This document shows, in pieces, positions 61,250-64,000 of a stretch of 64,000 bases of DNA (positions are counted from its first letter, which is position 1; each line of letters begins with the position of its first letter). Position numbers and translations under genes: made by a program. The DNA comes from Allomuricauda sp. TMED12 (GTDB lineage: Bacteria; Bacteroidota; Bacteroidia; Flavobacteriales; Flavobacteriaceae). The notes below the pieces were generated by a model. The model made no database searches, was not told the DNA's origin, and worked only from the letters and a program-made list of their open reading frames with translations. Location of the stretch: contig NHBR02000009.1 in NCBI GenBank assembly GCA_002167435.2, positions 37,389-101,388 on the forward strand, given 5' to 3'.

Positions 61250-63277
61250 TTATCTATTTATGTATATGTAGCCTGTTAGTTGTTTCGTATTTCCACCTTG
61301 GTCTTGATAGTCTATCACGTAGAAATAGGTTCCAACCGGTAATTTATTGTCCTGATCTACGGTAACTCTACCTTGGGAAGTACCGTCAAATACATTTCCA
61401 CTGGTATCGTATGCCCTTGTCTGGTATACCATTACACCCCATCTATTATAGATTCTAACCGTGTTGTTCGGATAGTTTTCAAGTCCATTGATCTCTAAGG
61501 TATCGTGGACTCCATCTCCGTTGGGTGTTATAACATTTATTACATCAACTTCTTCTTCAACAACCGAAGATTCACCTAGGTCTGAATCTAGATAATTAGG
61601 AATACCATTTTCATTGGAATCATCGTTCGCATAGTTTCCATCACCATCTAAATCTTCGTCCATGGTTTCGATACCGTCGTCGTCGTCGTCGGAATCCCTG
61701 AAATCAAGAATACCATCCGAATCGGTATCTGGCAATGCTAAGCTTGGGTCATCTATTTCATCATTGACATCAATATCAATAACGGTTTCTCCTTCAAAAG
61801 CATCATCCAAACCATCGTTGTCCTTATCGGAACCTATTAGTTCAACATCCGCAATTCCATCATGGTTCTGATCGTGTCCTTCAATAGCATCTGGTACATT
61901 GTCATCATCACTATCATCATCCACATAATCTGGAATTCCATCATTGTCGGAATCAACAGGAATCAAACCTACATTCCCATCTATTTCGTAGGCATCATCC
62001 AGTCCGTTACCATTGGCATCGGCCATACTCGGCGGAATGTAACCCAATGCAGGCTGTGCCTCAACATTATCTGGTATGCCGTCATTATCACTATCAATAT
62101 CCAGGTAATCAGGTATACTATCACCATCAGTATCGGTTGGGTTGGTTGATGGGTCATTGTCATTATCGGCATTCAAATCCTCGAAACTGTCCACAATCCC
62201 ATCGTTGTCACTGTCCAAATCAATTCCTGAAGGACTGACTATCACTGTAATGGTTGCTGTACTACAGTTTCCATTGGTATCACATACAGTATATTCAAAA
62301 GAATTGGTACCTGTAAATCCAGGGGTTGGTACATAGGTAATGTCATCATCAGATGGATTATTCACTGTACCATTATCATTTAAAACAACGGTTCCATTTG
62401 ATGGATCTGTAGCAGTAATTGAACCTGTAGTAGGAATATCGTTATCATTTGCTCGCCACGTTACAACAGCATCTACACCAAAATCTGTTGATACTGAATC
62501 ATCGTTGGCATCTACAATTGGGAGTACATCCACAGTGACCGTAGCCGTACTGCAATCTCCAGAAGAGTTACAGATGGTGTAATCAAAACTATCGCTTCCG
62601 TTATAATCTGGATTTGGCGTATAGGTCACCACATCATCCGTTGGATCATTAGCTGTTCCATTATCATCAATACTGATTGTTCCGTTAGATGGGTTTGTAA
62701 TTGTTAAAGTACCTTCAATCGGTAAATCAGAATCATTATCAAATATATCTGCAACAATTGACTCGTCCTCATTCACCACTATAATGTCGTCCAACAGGTT
62801 AGCTGCTTGAGTCATACATACCACAGTGAAGCGTGGTAATTCTGTACTGTTACCAACTTTTGTAATGGTAGCCACATATCTTGTTACTGTTTGGGTGCTC
62901 GTAACGGTTGGTCTGGTTTGGTCTCCGGTCAAAGCTGGACTCCAACTTACAGTTGCTCCAGAGGGAACACTCGCTGAAATATCTAAAATCACCTCATTAT
63001 TCGGCGCGTCACAATCTGTCAATATAAAATAACCCGTTGCATTGGAGCCACACAATGTACCATCATAGGTAGCAAAGTAAACTCCTGGCTGGGTAGCTTC
63101 ATAAAATGAATTGGTTCCCAAGACAGTTCCCGTATCTGATGCTTCGTACCATTGATAGTTATTCTCATCCCCAGTATCTGGCGCTTGCAACAGAAACTGA
63201 GCACTTGCAAGATTTACTCCTGTAAAGAGAACAATCAGTCCTATGAGTAAAGACTTATATGAGGTGTTTGATTTCAA
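61250..63277 (-). CDS. T9SS type-B secreted adhesin-like protein with calcium-binding repeats
   Basis: A 675-residue secreted protein. It has a signal peptide (ending NLASAQ) and an N-terminal Ig-like region (~30-170). Two Big_9/cadherin-like repeats follow: LTITNPSNGTISIDDNG ... DSFDYTICNSSGDCSTATVTVD and a second, similar one. Then comes an acidic thrombospondin type 3-like region (DSDNDGIPDYVDDDSDDD) that should bind calcium. The C-terminal ~85 residues (NVITPNGDGVHDTLEINGLE ... VYQTRAYD ... GTYFYVIDY) form a gliding-motility/type B T9SS sorting domain. PorP/SprF is encoded 1 bp downstream. Surface adhesion or matrix function is inferred. Confidence 0.93.
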   Translation of the reverse strand: MKSNTSYKSLLIGLIVLFTGVNLASAQFLLQAPDTGDENNYQWYEASDTGTVLGTNSFYEATQPGVYFATYDGTLCGSNATGYFILTDCDAPNNEVILDISASVPSGATVSWSPALTGDQTRPTVTSTQTVTRYVATITKVGNSTELPRFTVVCMTQAANLLDDIIVVNEDESIVADIFDNDSDLPIEGTLTITNPSNGTISIDDNGTANDPTDDVVTYTPNPDYNGSDSFDYTICNSSGDCSTATVTVDVLPIVDANDDSVSTDFGVDAVVTWRANDNDIPTTGSITATDPSNGTVVLNDNGTVNNPSDDDITYVPTPGFTGTNSFEYTVCDTNGNCSTATITVIVSPSGIDLDSDNDGIVDSFEDLNADNDNDPSTNPTDTDGDSIPDYLDIDSDNDGIPDNVEAQPALGYIPPSMADANGNGLDDAYEIDGNVGLIPVDSDNDGIPDYVDDDSDDDNVPDAIEGHDQNHDGIADVELIGSDKDNDGLDDAFEGETVIDIDVNDEIDDPSLALPDTDSDGILDFRDSDDDDDGIETMDEDLDGDGNYANDDSNENGIPNYLDSDLGESSVVEEEVDVINVITPNGDGVHDTLEINGLENYPNNTVRIYNRWGVMVYQTRAYDTSGNVFDGTSQGRVTVDQDNKLPVGTYFYVIDYQDQGGNTKQLTGYIYINR

Positions 63278-63299
63278 ATCGATTTGTCTTTAATCATTA

Positions 63300-64000
63300 T
63301 TATTTTACCACAAACACTACATTGATCAATGCGTTATAATCTGATGGTTGTGCCTGGACCGTATAGGACAAATTACCATTTGCATCTATTGACATACTTC
63401 CTGTATCAAAAACAGTAGGGTCAGCATATGTCACATAATAATATAAATCTGTACGAGCATAAGTCGGTATTGCTAATGGAGCGCCAGTACTACCAATTGT
63501 TGGAGATCCATACTGATCAATATATTCTTGGTAAAGATCAAGACTAAAAGTTCCATTGGTTGATGCATCAATTGCAATTGATGGTGGATAAAAGATTCTA
63601 GCTGCTTTGGAGGTAATTGGAGCTATATCTTGAATCACATCCTCCACTGTAGCCTCTGTATTTCCATCGCCGTCTACATCAATTGGTGCATCTGAATTTA
63701 CCTCTGATGCGACTTGATTGTCTGTATTGATATCTGTTAATGGGACTTGTAAAGTACCGTTACTATCTTCAATCTCGAGATTTGTGCCATTGACCTCAAA
63801 ACGGATGTTTATTTCATTCGTGGACGATAGATCGCCGTCCGCGGCGATATGGTTCGCAATGTCCGTTGTATTGGTAGCTATTGCTGTAGTGTTCGTGGCA
63901 ATATCAGTTGTATTGGTTGAGATATTGGAAGCGTTCGTGGTAATGTCCGTTGTGTTCGTTGCAATATCTGCTGTATTGGTTGAGATATTCGAAGCATTCG
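63300..64000 (-). CDS. Heptad-repeat surface protein, C-terminal part (5' end outside window)
   Basis: The frame is open from the stop at 63300 to the window edge, so 233 C-terminal residues are seen. The visible part begins with tandem heptads such as NTTDIAT and NASNIST, rich in Thr, Asn and Ile, which suggest a fibrous or trimeric coil stalk. After NHIAAD the protein becomes an ordinary beta-rich domain (EINIRFEVNGTNLEIE, NGTLQVPLTDINTD) and ends ADPTVFDTGSMSIDANGNLSY ... ALINVVFVVK. No T9SS sorting domain is visible at this end. It starts the set with the type B protein and PorP/SprF. Function is unknown. Confidence 0.8.
   Translation of the reverse strand, partial: NASNISTNTADIATNTTDITTNASNISTNTTDIATNTTAIATNTTDIANHIAADGDLSSTNEINIRFEVNGTNLEIEDSNGTLQVPLTDINTDNQVASEVNSDAPIDVDGDGNTEATVEDVIQDIAPITSKAARIFYPPSIAIDASTNGTFSLDLYQEYIDQYGSPTIGSTGAPLAIPTYARTDLYYYVTYADPTVFDTGSMSIDANGNLSYTVQAQPSDYNALINVVFVVK
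63856..64000 (-). repeat. 21-bp tandem repeat with 63-bp higher-order period
   Basis: About seven 21-bp units (seven residues each) inside the partial surface-protein gene. Units 4 and 7 (GAGATATTGGAAGCG / GAGATATTCGAAGCA on the plus strand) match, as do units 3 and 6, giving a larger period of three units. The array continues past the window edge. Confidence 0.88.

Noticed and set aside
1..64000. CRISPR arrays, tRNA or rRNA genes, prophage or transposase genes.
   Set aside because: None of the expected repeat-spacer patterns, cloverleaf motifs, rRNA cores or transposase motifs was seen.

Overview
The window is a 64 kb piece of a chromosome from a member of the Bacteroidota, most likely a marine Flavobacteriaceae close to Muricauda/Allomuricauda/Flagellimonas. 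Genus is an inference. The support is moderately AT-rich DNA with almost no Shine-Dalgarno sites, several TAnnTTTG-type -7 boxes, T9SS sorting domains of types A and B, PorP/SprF, DUF4252, DUF5916, DUF6249, OMP_b-brl-type receptors and a type I IPP isomerase. No tRNA, rRNA, CRISPR array, phage, transposase or integrase was recognised.

Layout. 1-4.5 kb (minus): cinA (cut by the window edge), an Hpt phosphotransfer protein, an FAH-family hydrolase, a DnaQ-like exonuclease, a 2-oxoacid dehydrogenase E2 and recR. 4.5-12.4 kb: sodium/solute symporter, CoA-binding protein, a large outer-membrane receptor-like barrel, a FabH-like synthase, and a TetR/ABC1-kinase pair. 12.4-26.4 kb: htpG, an orphan membrane protein, DoxX, an ECF sigma/anti-sigma pair, MOSC, AraC, S1/P1 nuclease, DUF5916, a sirtuin lacking zinc cysteines, a haem-binding protein and purB. 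26.4-33.7 kb is an accessory island behind purB: an esterase, a 1083-residue T9SS-secreted lipase-like protein, two tandem paralogous lipoproteins and a small outer-membrane barrel. 33.7-39.9 kb: MscS, an ECF sigma/anti-sigma/DUF4252 operon, an S41 protease and a T9SS-sorted protein. 39.9-45.2 kb is a vitamin B12 uptake locus: a BtuB-like receptor behind a cobalamin riboswitch, divergent from BtuF-BtuC-BtuD. 45.2-52.8 kb: RmuC, a DUF559 element, a thioesterase, the oxidative pentose phosphate genes pgl, zwf and divergent gnd, and a ChaN-like protein. 52.9-58 kb: a second MscS, an S9 peptidase, DUF819 and DUF4369 proteins. 58-64 kb (minus): an idi-PTPS-manA-small protein operon, then PorP/SprF, a type-B T9SS adhesin-like protein, and the C-terminal end of a heptad-repeat protein that continues past the window.

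The most unusual structure is the purB island. The 3' end of purB occurs three times: in the intact gene, as a 34-codon remnant at 27.74 kb, and as a 10-codon remnant at 33.60 kb. The two remnants bracket island blocks, and the last one lies directly in front of mscS. The simplest reading is an ancestral purB-terminator-repeat-mscS order into which accessory blocks were inserted stepwise. The island pairs a secreted lipase-like protein with duplicated lipoproteins, and its large gene is a patchwork of GC-rich and AT-rich segments. I consider it the best candidate for an undescribed system, but its function is inferred.

Other points worth attention are two palindromes between tetR and htpG, an orphan terminator in a divergent spacer, the zinc-less sirtuin, a DUF559 gene whose end is built into a hairpin repeat, and a 63-bp higher-order repeat at the right edge.
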